Below, one piece after another: positions 36,861 through 47,945 of a stretch of 64,000 nt of DNA (position 1 is its first letter; each line of letters starts with the position of its first letter). The stretch spans positions 16,270,501 to 16,334,500 of the forward strand of contig JALIRH010000014.1 of NCBI GenBank assembly GCA_023055505.1, given 5' to 3'. Under the pieces are notes generated by a model. It worked only from the letters and a program-made list of their open reading frames with translations, did not search any database and was not told where the DNA came from. This stretch comes from Callipepla californica brunnescens. Lineage: Eukaryota; Chordata; Aves; Galliformes; Odontophoridae. Made by a program: the position numbers and the translations under genes.

Positions 36861-39800
36861 TCCTATCATATTCTGATTTTGCATTAGTGGGATGACTTGG
36901 CTCTGGAGAAATTCCAAACTTTACGGTAAACTTAAACAGGTTTCAAAGTTATAAATACACACACATCATTTTTCCTCTTCTAACGCACATCCTCAGAGTG
37001 AATTTTGGTAGCATTACAGAAATGCTGGTGGAAATTGTTCAAAGGAAGTGAAAACATCATTATTCTTCTGAAAAACATGAAACATGCTGCTATCTAGGCA
37101 GATACACCTTTTGTTTAAGATGATCTAACCAGCCAAAAAATACAGAAGAAAGGATCTTAGAATATTTGAAGTCTTGGCTTGTGATGGTTGATCTGTGAGC
37201 AGGGAGGGAAGTTCCGTGTTTGTCTTTCAACGTGAGGGCTTTCTGCTGAAAGTGATGAGAGCTTAAATGTGGCCGAGGACGAGATTCTGTCCAAAATAGG
37301 TCAAGGGGAGAAAATCTCTATTGTCTGCCCACATCCTGTCTCATTCCTGGAGTAGGAGACACCAATGTGAAACACCAGCTTGTGGCCCAACAAACACGAT
37401 TATTGTGCACTGTGTCTTCATTTGGATGCCACGCTCAGTTAATAACCAGATCTCTGCCATGCTTCTTTATTGCTTAGGTTGAAGGAGAAAGTAATTAAAC
37501 TTAATAGGTATTGCCCTTGGTTTAAGGCCACTATACATTTAAAGTTCCCAGCAAAAGTAATTAATATTAATAGAAGTCATGAGTCCTAAACAAAGACATT
37601 TGTAAGCCAAGTAATGCACAACATGTACTTTTCTTAAAAATAAATTATTTCTGTGCTTATACATCCATGAGAACATAAATTTCCTTCTTCGAGGGCTTCA
37701 TTCTCACAGGTTCAAACAAGTAGTATATTTTCTTTTTTTTTTTTACATCGGCAAATGTCCTTTCCCCCTCAGTGTTTCTCAAGCAAAGCTTAAGCTTTCA
37801 CATAAATGGGATTTTTTTTGGAATGTTAACACCTTGAATTGAAGGAAAGCAAGAATTTGAACTACAAATTTCTGAGCTGTAAGTAGTAATAATGCTGATC
37901 AAGCAGTGGGCACAGCTAGCTGGCCGTATGATGCTCTGATATTCATGGAACAGAGAGATTTATATTGTTATTAGAAATAAGATGATGTCAACGTCTTACC
38001 ATAGATATCAGCTCTGCAGTGGCATGAACACTGCTAGTTGCACTCCTCAAAAAAACTATCAGTACTATGCTCAGATGTAGCTGTAAGAACTTTGAATCAT
38101 TATAGACAAGGTTTTGATTAGAATTAGTGTCATGTTTTCCCACTGTAAATCATTTTCCACTTACCTGCCAGTCAAGCTTGACTTGGTTGGCCGCTGCATG
38201 GGAACAGATCAATTTCTGCATAGAATTGAGAGAGAAATTGCTTCTAATTGTTTTCTGGGGGAGCCATTAGATCACCTGCTGAAACCCAAGCCTGTACAGC
38301 CTTGGTGCATTTCCATGAATAACCAGTTTCAATACTTCAGTGACCCAATTATTTTAGTTCTCGAAAAAATGAACAAGTAACTTCAACTCTCTCCAACTTC
38401 CCAAGGACAAAAAACCAAGCACCGACGTATATTCTCTCTGTTGTCAGAATGATTGCAAAATACCAGTCTGTCAGGTGCAGAACTCCCTCCTCGGCCAGGC
38501 TGGCTTGTGCTGAGCCTGGAAGAGAAACAGCATGAAGCCAAGTCGTGCAGCAAGAGGAGGGGGGAACTTCTCACAGCTTAAAAACTCAAAGTGGCAAAAG
38601 GTGAAACATCTGCCTTGGGCTGCAAACTGTAGGCAGTGCCAGGAAGCTGTACTTCCTCTTTTGAGGCTGTGTGTGACCAATTTTCATCCACTAAATCATC
38701 ACTGTACCTTTCTCCTAATATCAAACATCACTGTCTGTGTTTGTTAATGCTGTGTGTTTCACCTTAGCCCAACTCAATGAGCTCATCTCAATGAAAGCTA
38801 CACAGAAAGAAGGTGGATTTTATTTTTTCAGCTTGTACATCCTTGTAATTTCTTCCCAGCGTCTCCACATTCTTCTTGAAGTGAGGATCCAGAGACTGAA
38901 GATGATATTTAACAGTGGTTCTCCTGTGGTTGCTGCAGGAGGCAGTGAAACTAGCAGGTGGTCCTTCCCATCTGCTGGGATTTTTGAGGGACTGAATAAA
39001 GGCAGTCCCCCACTGGAGAAAATGTAGTGACAAATGCCTTTAATGTTATTTTAGGCAGTATGTTTCTCTCTGTACAGATATTGGCAAAAAGGCCATTAAA
39101 AATTACTAGCCGTCCAGAAGGTTACTGAAGGAAAGCAAATATCTATTGATTTCTTGCTTTGCAATTATGCTATTCATCCTATTTAGCAATTGCAGTTTTG
39201 CTGTGGTATCTCTTGTGAGGGCAATTATCAAACCAGGAGAATAAATTGTGTGGCCAGGAAAATCCTACGGAGGTTTGGATGGGGAAATGGAAGGAGGGAA
39301 GGGCTGCAACTGTCTCTCTTTGATGTTTGGGTGTCTGATGGCCATGACCATGAAGAGCCCTACTCCTGGGCGTGCAAAGAAATGTCCTCATTTCTGGATA
39401 TGTGTGCATGTATGGATGTGCACTGTGCACCAGAAGAAAGAACAAGACTTTTAAGACATACCCTGCAGAGCAAGAAAGGATAACATCTTTTATTTTTCTT
39501 CTGTTTTTTTGTTTGTTTGTTTGTTTGTTTTTTCATCTGATGTTACCTCAGTGAAGTCTGTTCTCTTTTTCTCTTTTCCCCCATGGTTTAACACCGAAGC
39601 TTGGTGCTTCAGGATCTGTGCGCTATGCTTTGTATTCTTTCTTCCCATCATTTTGAAGCAGCTGGTGATCTCCTGTACCACCAGTTTTGCCTTTTGAACA
39701 CTGAAATAAGCATGATAAAGATTTAGTATGACTTCTTGTTTTTCTTCTTTTTTGGTATTGAGCAAGCAGATGGAATCAAAACAACATCCCTAGCATTGTA

Positions 39801-40429
39801 ATTTGATGAAATATGTAAAGAAAACTCCCAGAGGCTGCTGTAAGCACAGTGCAATGGAGAGCACTCTAGATTTGTTTCCAGAGATTACAGGACTTGCTAA
39901 AAGTGGCAGTGAGATTGTACAAAGAAATGATTTCTCTCCTGCTTCTCTTGTTTTGCATCCTTCCAGAGCAACAGAGATTAAAAGTGTCTTGAAGTCTCAG
40001 TTACCAGGCTGCTGTGATATATGCAAACCTTAAAGCAATGGAAATTCTTGGGCATGGTCTTGATTTGCTCAGGAATAAAAGTTTTCAAGAGGAAGCAAAT
40101 GAAACGTGAACCTCGCTCTGCTGGAGGGTTCTGCTGCTTCCACTCCTTTGCCCCCCTGCCCAGCTGCAGCTCTTACCATTTGTTTTCTCCTTCATACTGT
40201 AATATGATCCTTCCATTTTATAAAGTTTTGTCTCTTAATTTAGCTGCTAATTGGCTTTAATTGTTCAGACCTTTGTTCCATCCCTGTTCCTGATATCTGA
40301 CAGTGTGTCTCCTCCAGTTTCATCCTCATTTGGGATTTTCTTCTCTCTGCTTTTCCTCATAGCCCAAAAAACCCTACATTAGTATATCTGGTGGTATTTC
40401 TCTTGATCCTATTACTCACTTCTGCAGCA
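36861..40429. other. Non-coding stretch
   Basis: No coding exon is recognised. A TTTG simple repeat lies at 39511-39533. Frames at 38114-38380 and 39179-39483 have no domain. Confidence 0.55.
39511..39533. repeat. Short GTTT simple repeat
   Basis: Five GTTT units flanked by T-runs. Low complexity. Confidence 0.9.
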
Positions 40430-40560
40430 CTTTACACTCAAGTTTCTCAGAGGTTTATCAGCAAGAATTAACTTCCAGGCACCTCAGTTTCATCATATAG
40501 ATTTTACACATGGGTACTAGGGAGGGCAGTTTGCTCAGCATCACAGACAGGAGTGGCATA
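40430..40560. mobile_element. MIR/L2-like ancient repeat relic
   Basis: GCACTTTACACTCAAG near 40429, TATAGATTTTACACATGGG near 40496, GGGCAGTTTGCTCAG near 40523 and ATCACAGACAGGAGTGGCA near 40540 follow the order and spacing of the MIR3/L2 3' region (GCxCTTTACA, CCCATTTTACAGATGAGG, AAGTGACTTGCCCAAG, GTCACACAGCTAGTAAGTGGCA). Each match is imperfect, as expected for an element shared across amniotes. A CCTCAGTTTCATCAT segment near 40478 also resembles the MIR core read the other way. Orientation is therefore left open. Confidence 0.42.
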
Positions 40561-43459
40561 CTTGAAAAAGCACTGTGATCTTTGATGGTGTTGAGCATTT
40601 CTGCTGCCTGCAGACTTCATTTGTCGCTCTTAGTGGCCAAAGTCGAACTACAGTGGATTTAATACCTCTGCACTCATCCGTTTCCTATGCATAGGTGTGA
40701 ATGCAGAGTTTCAGTTGGACTGCATTTACAAAATGCCCAACTGAAGTTAGCGTGCTATTGATCTGAGTGCTTCGAAGGTGAGCTAAAGAGTGCGAGATAA
40801 TATTTAATCTCCTTAGATAAATATCAGTGTCCCAAGCATGCCGTGCCATAAACATCAGGAAAGCCACTCATTGTCTCATTTTGGCCTCTTCTGCTTCATC
40901 TTGTTCGAAGTTACTTGAATGCGTTTATCACCACTGAGCTGAAATTTGCCACTTCAGTACCAGATCCGTTAATGGCTTTTTCATGTGACCAACACAGCAG
41001 GGGTCTTGTTTTGATGTTCGACAAGAAGGACGCATAAATGTAAATGCCGTGCTCCTGACTCTTACCTATTCTTTTGAATTGAATTAATGAGTTTTCATGT
41101 CAATACAAATTAGATAAATAGCTGGAAAAACTTGTTAGCCTGTTTCTGGTGTTTGCTTTTCTTTTTTAGTTCGCTAGACCTGATTATGCATTTGTTGACA
41201 AAAGGAAAAAAAAATCCATTGCAATTATGCACATTTTCTGCAAGGCTTGAAAGGGTGATCCAAAATCAGATGATAAACTAGTTAAGTAGATATGTTAAGA
41301 AATGGCAAAGAAACAAAATTCCTGCTTTTAAACTGCCAGGCAGCTGCTTACACACTTGCTCTAAGAATGCCCTTGAATCAACCAGTGAAAGATTCTTCAT
41401 CTCCTAACGTGCCCAGCTATTACTTTGAGATGACCATGAGAGATTTTCCTTTGGCTCCAATAGATGCTTGACCAGACTTGGCGGAATGGGCAGGTGGGTG
41501 ACTGCAGGGAAGTCAGAGCTGTTCCCTCTCCCCCTGCTTCAAGGCAGTGACTCGTGGTGCCTAATTGCAGCAGGTCAGGAGTGCTAAGACAAATGCTGAA
41601 TGCTGCTTACAGCACGGAGTAAGAGGAGGGGCAAGTGGTTTGTGGATCTGAATGCTGCAGAGAAGCAAGAAATGGGCATAGTTCATCCTTATCAGTTAAA
41701 AGTAAAAATACATATGGCTAGCCAGCTTTATTCTTACAGATAACTACTTATTTGCAAATAGTCAGCACTTGCCCATTAAAAAGTAATGTGTGGCAAATCT
41801 TGTCCCAGTGTGGCACTTGGATAATGAGCTCATTCACCAGAGGTTTCATGTTGTGGTCAGAGAAAATGCTCCTCAATTAGGTCTCTCCTGCAGGAGGAGA
41901 AGGGAGTTCATGAAAATTAATTTGTCTCTCTGATTGTTCCCTCTTCTGACCATTTATAGCCCATGACTCTCTCCTACTGACTGCAGATTTTAACCCCGAG
42001 CTTTCTCCTGCTCCTTGTGTGGAACTTCTCCCCTCATTTCAAAGCATGTTTTCAAGGTCTAACGAGGAGAGCAGCGGTGTCTGAGCCAGACCCTGGGCTT
42101 GGATTCACTCAATGGAAAAGACATGTGCCCATTCATGCATATTTGATGCATCGCTTCTAAAAATAAAAGGATGGTTTTATCTAAGAACAATGTGTTTCCC
42201 AGTGTAAGTCAGAAATAAATCAGCTGACTGCTATTCTGAGCTGTTGAGCACCTTTGACTGCAGCATATTTTTCCTATGCAATACCTTTTGGAAAGAAAGG
42301 AAAATTGGTTCTCAGCTTGTTGACTTTTTTCAGTGGCAACTTAGGGTGCTAGGATGGCCTGAAGGGAACAGTGGGTGTCCCAAGTCCTGTGCAACCACCC
42401 TGAAGGACACGGCAGAGCCATGGAAAGTAAGGGTTTTTCTCACCCTTGTGGAACTGAATGATGGCATCCCCAGGCAATGGGGAAGGTACACAGGGACAGG
42501 TTGTGCTGTAATTAAATGAATTTATCTCCTCTTCATGGGATCCTACCTGCCGTGGTGGAAAAACTTTCCTACTGAAATGGTCTGAATGAACTGGAAAGGA
42601 AAGAGAAAGCTTTATGTTCTCTGTTTTATGCTGCAAAGGCAGATGTTGCCTTTTTTTCTGGGTGAAAGTGAGCTTTGCCGGGCTGAACATCAGAAGTTCA
42701 GGTTGAAATTCTGCATTAGAATGATTTCATAAAGCAAGATGCATTAGGGGCTGGATCTGCATCTGTGTGTACTCTTGTATATTTCTGGTGATCTCTGGGA
42801 GATGCTTTCTCTCTCACTGTTTTCCCTTGGTTCTGGGATAACTTGTAATCTGTCTCAGCCCACATGAAGGCACTTTCATGCTTGCTGTCCCTGTAACGAT
42901 GCCTTCTGTTATGCAGGAGCTACTTTCTGTCTGCTGTTGCTTTCTACTTTTTGTGGAGGAATTGATAACTGTTCATTCTGTCTGTAGCACATTGCTATTA
43001 GGAAATGCAATGGAGGGGCTTCCTTTACGAGGCACAAACTGCTGCCTCCTTAATAAGAGAGCAATAGATGCAAGGTCTTCCACGTATTAAGAGGAAGGGA
43101 AGAAGCACAGAAGCAGCATCCTTGCCCTCCATACCCTATATGTTATCATGTCTGCTAGACCTGATTTCCCTCCATCTGCACAAAGGGAAGGAGCTGATCA
43201 GTGCCTTTATGTGCACAATAAATGCAGATATTTCTAGTAACTGTAGCTTTTATTCTATTTCATCACTTTTTTTTTTTTTCTTTCTTATTTTGGAAGACTT
43301 AGCACAATTCTCCTCTGTCTGAAATCATAGTTGAGCCTCTGGTCTTGATTATGCCACTGCAATTTTGGATGGCCCCAAAGGAAAAAAAAGAAAATAGTTT
43401 ATTGGGGCTGGTTGGAGCAGCAGAGCTGAGAGAGTGCAGTGCTGGAATGACTGGTGTGC
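40561..43459. other. Non-coding stretch
   Basis: No exon or identifiable transposon. A T13 tract lies at 43267-43279. Frames at 42244-42690 on both strands are unremarkable. Confidence 0.58.
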
Positions 43460-43690
43460 AGTTTAGAAGGTTGCTAGACAGGGCTGTAAATTATGTCGTG
43501 TGTGGTTCATCAATTATATAGATAAAACTGTGAAGGAGAGTGGTTTGTCAGAAAAGATAAGAAAAGAGGGACTGAACCTAGATATATGTTCTGTGCTGAT
43601 GATCTGGTCGTTTTCAGAAGTGAGAGGAGTCGCTTGTGGAAGCCACTTAATAAATTTAATGACTATTGGAAGGGACAGGATAAAAAAAGA
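43460..43690 (+). mobile_element. Decayed non-LTR retrotransposon reverse transcriptase, sense, RQGC type
   Basis: The plus strand encodes VARQGCKLCRVWFINYID at 43470-43523, matching the RT block GVRQGCxLSPxLFxxYID. After one frameshift it encodes RYMFCADDLVVFRSE from 43580, with the catalytic ADD at 43595-43603 intact, and then LNKFNDYWK near 43646-43672, the usual LxxLxxxxxxW stretch after the active site. Spacing of about 25 codons between the YID and ADD blocks is normal. RQGC at this position is found in RTE, L1 and R2-like LINEs, whereas CR1, L2 and Jockey use PQGS, so this is not a CR1 copy. About 75 codons remain, with no sign of activity. Confidence 0.75.
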
Positions 43691-46600
43691 GCTAAGATAA
43701 AATGTTAAGTGTGCTCCCAATTGCAAAATCAGTGCCACTTTGCTAGATTTGCTAATGATTGTAGGTGTGGTCTGGAGATAAAGGTCAGGGTTACCTTGTT
43801 CTGAATGGAAGGGTGAGGGCTATGCTGCCACCCCAGATCTCCTATGCAGCGTGGTTTCTCAGGTGATTAGATTGCAGACGTGGCAAGGTCGGGCACACCT
43901 CTGGCATTTGATGCAGTTTCAGATGTGAAGAGGCACAATAAAAACGTTTCTCTGTGCACTTTTAACATTTCCTCTCTATTTCACGTGGAAGGAGGGAAGA
44001 ATAAGGGAAAAACAAGTTGAGCATCCAAGAAAATACAAATAAATCTTCCTTGGGTATTGAAATAAGCCTGGGCTGGATCCACCAGCATTTATTCTCTTCC
44101 CTTACCCAGGTGTTCACTTCACTTTGTGCCCCATTGCAGCAGGGAGGTGGCAGAGCTCCTTTTCCCAAAGGTGGCTGTGCAGAAAGCAAGAAAAAAATTC
44201 CCCCTTTGGCTGTGGCCCTGCTAACATTTTTCTAGAGCAGAAGATGAAATGCCTTCCTCTATGTCAATGACAGAAAGTCCTCCGAGCTGTATTAGAGATG
44301 CACCATGTGCAGGTGCCAATGACAAGAACAGTTTTTCTTCACTGCGTTCCTCTCCAGCTTTCCGTAAAGGGAAGGTCCTTTGGGAAGGGAACAAAGACGA
44401 CCCAGCCTAAAAACTAAAATGGGGGTTGGGAGAGCAGAAAGCGTGAAATATGCAATTGTCTTTTTTTGTTTTAATGCTCTGCCCATCCGGTCATCCTACG
44501 GTCTTAATTTCTGTGTGCAGGAAATTGATGGATGGGATCAGTGGGGTGCTTCAGCATGGCCCTAGCACCAAAATAAAACCCTGCTCCAAAAGCAGTCGTG
44601 CAAATAAGTGTTGTCAATAAGTGTTATCAGGTTGTGATTTAAACTGCCATATTGGCAATGTCCTAATACAAAACCATTCCCAAAGGCTGGAAAGTCAAAG
44701 GTTACAACCACCCTGCCAATACCACCTCCCCTCTTCCCTGCCCAGAGAACACCCTCCTCAGCCAGGGCTGAATGATGTCCCCACCATCTCCTGATCACTG
44801 CTCATTTCTAGAACTCATGATGCTGGAAGCTCAGCTGCTCCTGTCAGGGCACAGCACCTTGTTCTGGGTACCAGCTCGCTGTGCTGCCTGCCGTGGCCAT
44901 GGGGGTGGCTTTATGGCAGGGCCACCGAGGTGCTCCCCAAGGCTGCAGAGCCTCACGGAGTGATCCAAAGGGGATTTTCATTCACAGAAAAAGATGTTGG
45001 ACAAAATTCACCTCTGCGATACACCTGCATGACTGCTGGAATTCTACCAGGTTACATCCTCAGGCAATTTGGTCCATTATTTGATTTTATAAATTGTATC
45101 GACAGGATTTATTTTGTTTTTAAATTAAACCAGATCGTTTCCCCTTTCCGTACCTTTCTGCTGACAGAAAGCTCTCACACAGCAAAGTTTACCTTTCATT
45201 TGTTCCCATGTAATAACCCATTAGGTCTGCTGAGAAATACCATGTTTCTTATGCAATGTCAACACCTACTTCCATTTACTCTTTCTCTTCAGAAAACACG
45301 GTGTGAATCCCAGATGCAGTGTTGTGCTGCTGTCCTTGACCCAGCGGAGTGCTATGAGAAAGTAATTAATGGAAACACGTTGATGAGGATTTAGGGCACA
45401 GCTTTCCTGTAGGCTGGAGGTCTGAATAATTTCTGGAATGCTTGATTTTATTTTTCAAAGCTACTTCTTATGGCTTGCATCAAGTATTGGTGCCCAATTA
45501 CAAGCCAGCAGAAGGCACAACAGACCTCAGAGGTTTCCTCTCCAAGTCGTTCTTCTTACAACTTCTTATTCTGCAGAAATGTGGGATGTCTGATCCCAGC
45601 CACCTGCCATCAGGGTCTCAGGAGTGGAGAGAACTGGGAGAATGCCATGAGGGGTAATGGAAGAAGGATGTTGTTGTAAATGGTTTGGGTAGGGAATAAA
45701 TATTGCAGATCTGCCTGTTATGAAAATGCTTTATTTCCACTAATAAGACTCGGAAGACATATAAAGGAAATAGATAAACAGTCAGTGTTAGTTTTGTGTC
45801 TGTCATTCCAAATGCTTCAGTTTGTACTTTCGAGAGCATCAAGTGAAGAAGCTGATGCGTAGCACCTGGGTAACAGTGTTTGTTCTCCTTGATTCTGAGC
45901 ATCAGGGCATCAGCATCATGGTATGGTATATATAAATACCAAGTGCCATTGGTATTTAAGGAGGTGGCCTGGCTGCGGGGGAGGCAATTCAGAGCACACC
46001 CCAGGAGTCATCTCTGCTTGGCCTGCACAACGTCATCTCCAGCCCAACTGGGACTAGTTCTACATTGTATTAGAAATACTATATTTATAATGTGTAATTT
46101 ATGTCTTTAATATGATTTGAGAGCTGAAGTATTGCTTGCACTGAAGTCTGGGTTTCAAAAGTCCCTTGAGCACTTAAGCAGTTAACATTGAACAAAATGT
46201 ATGTTGTGAAGAGGTACTAAATTGCATCAGTTTAATTCCCACGTTGCTGGATTTCTCCTGGTTCAACCAAAGTAGCACAGAGTGTGGTTTTTAGAATGTT
46301 CTGCAGTTCACTTTTTCATTAGTTTGTTTTGGATTTGAGCCTGTCAAAATCCCCACGGACTGTGAGCTGGGTTGTGCAGCTGCTTATATTGAATTTCTGC
46401 CCTTTTTTTTAGAGCAGGTGACAGGGAGCCATTAGTCACACATCTGAAGACGCATCAGTAAATGTAATATTTAATATGTAAGTATTTCTATGCAATTGCA
46501 TTGAATATTATGTGTACTTACAAATCCTCGTACAGTCAGTGGGGGAAGGATTGGTTGATGCCACCAGGGCGTATCGGGGCGCAGATGCTTTGTGGTGAAG

Positions 46601-47869
46601 GCTCAAACTGACCACTTAATTCACTGGAAGACCAGTGGCCATTCACCTGAATTGCAGACTTTCTTCTACCTTCCCCAGAGCCGTTGTATTTAGCGGGTGA
46701 GTGGACATCTTCCAGTTCAGAGGACTTGGTGATTTTCTGTTGCCTGTGGCTGGGGCACCAGTCAGGCTGGTGGGGTTGCTGGGTCCCCCTATGTGCATGT
46801 GGCCAAGAGGAGCAGGTTCTCCACACACTGATCTCCTCTTTCCATCTGACACTGTATTCTGAAGTCTTCATCTGAATGGACCAAGGATAAAGGGGGATGT
46901 CCGTTTGAAGGGCAAGCTTTGTTTTCAAGCACACTTTGATGATACTTGGAAACACTCAAGGAAGACTGAAGTTCATGGCATGGCTGCGATGTAGATCGAG
47001 TCTTACAGAACTCGTGCAGGGACTGGAGCCTATGGGAGGATAACATTTGACGAAGGAGACTTTGTATTAGGATTTTCAGATTAAATCTTTAGAACAGCCC
47101 AGTCAGTGTGCTCCCTGTTTGCTATAATAGGATGGATGCTTCCATTTGTTGGGATGGTATTAAGAGTAAAAAAATCCAGTAACTGTGAGTGTCTCAGGTG
47201 CTGGTGACACAAACTTACCCAGCAATTTGTGCAGAGGGCTGCTGTTCCCTTGGCTTTCTACAGCCAAAAATAGAAAAGTTGTCACATCTTGCTGTTTGGA
47301 TTTCCTGCCTTTATTTTCACCACATGCAAAGAGAAGAAATGTTAGAACAATGCTCTGTACAGGGAAACAATGATGTTGCTTGTTCTTTTCACTCCCTAAT
47401 TTTTTTAAACTTTTATTTAGTGAGTTGTTTACTAAGGGTTTGTTCAAGACAGACAATAATGTGGCAGAAAAGAGAAAAGTAGAAATTGTTGAATAAAGAA
47501 GCTTTTAAATAAATGTGTTGAGTTTAGGACAGTTCTCTGCTGCTGTAGTGGTGATCTTCAATGAGGAGTATTTCATAAATGCATCCAGGTTTAGACTGAG
47601 TAATTATCTCAATTCCTTCGCATAAATCCAAGCTGTTGATTTTTAAAAACGACTTCATGAATGAGCACACCTGTTCTTCAGGAGCTTTATCATTGCCACT
47701 ATTGGGAACAGCTCCAAAACCAGTAAATATTTAGTGATGTCTCTGAGTCACAAGGAAAAATAACCCACAACTAAATATTTTGAGTCATACTTAATGATTT
47801 TTGGTTTATGAATGGGGTGGAGAGAGCTGGCATGGAATACTTACACTTCTGGTGTTGTCAGTATTGGCA
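43691..47869. other. Non-coding stretch, possible LINE tail at left edge
   Basis: The first 100 bp may continue the RT relic but motifs fade. The rest has no recognised gene. A perfect 10-bp hairpin lies at 45933-45958. Minus-strand frames at 46536-47046 are open in more than one phase and are discussed as a finding. Confidence 0.5.
45933..45958. repeat. Perfect 10-bp inverted repeat with 6-nt spacer
   Basis: TAAATACCAA and TTGGTATTTA are exact reverse complements around GTGCCA. The number expected by chance in a window this size is not far below one, so it is recorded as structure only. Confidence 0.65.
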
Positions 47870-47945
47870 GCCAAAGGCAGTATTTTCTATTGGGCAGTAA
47901 CACTTGTCAGGGGTTCAAATCCAGCTGGGCTGCTGGAAGGCAGCA
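47870..47945 (+). mobile_element. tRNA-type B box, possible MIR-like SINE head
   Basis: GGTTCAAATCC at 47912-47922 is a perfect Pol III B box, with CAG before it and AGCTGGGCTGCTGG after it, similar to the CTGGGTTCAAATCCCAGCTCTGCC context of amniote MIR elements. TTGGCAGCCAAAGG about 45 bp upstream is a poor A box. There is no acceptor stem or cloverleaf, so this is not an intact tRNA gene. Confidence 0.3.

Noticed and set aside
47905..47930. Intact tRNA gene at the GGTTCAAATCC B box
   Set aside because: No acceptor stem, anticodon arm or proper A box can be folded around it.
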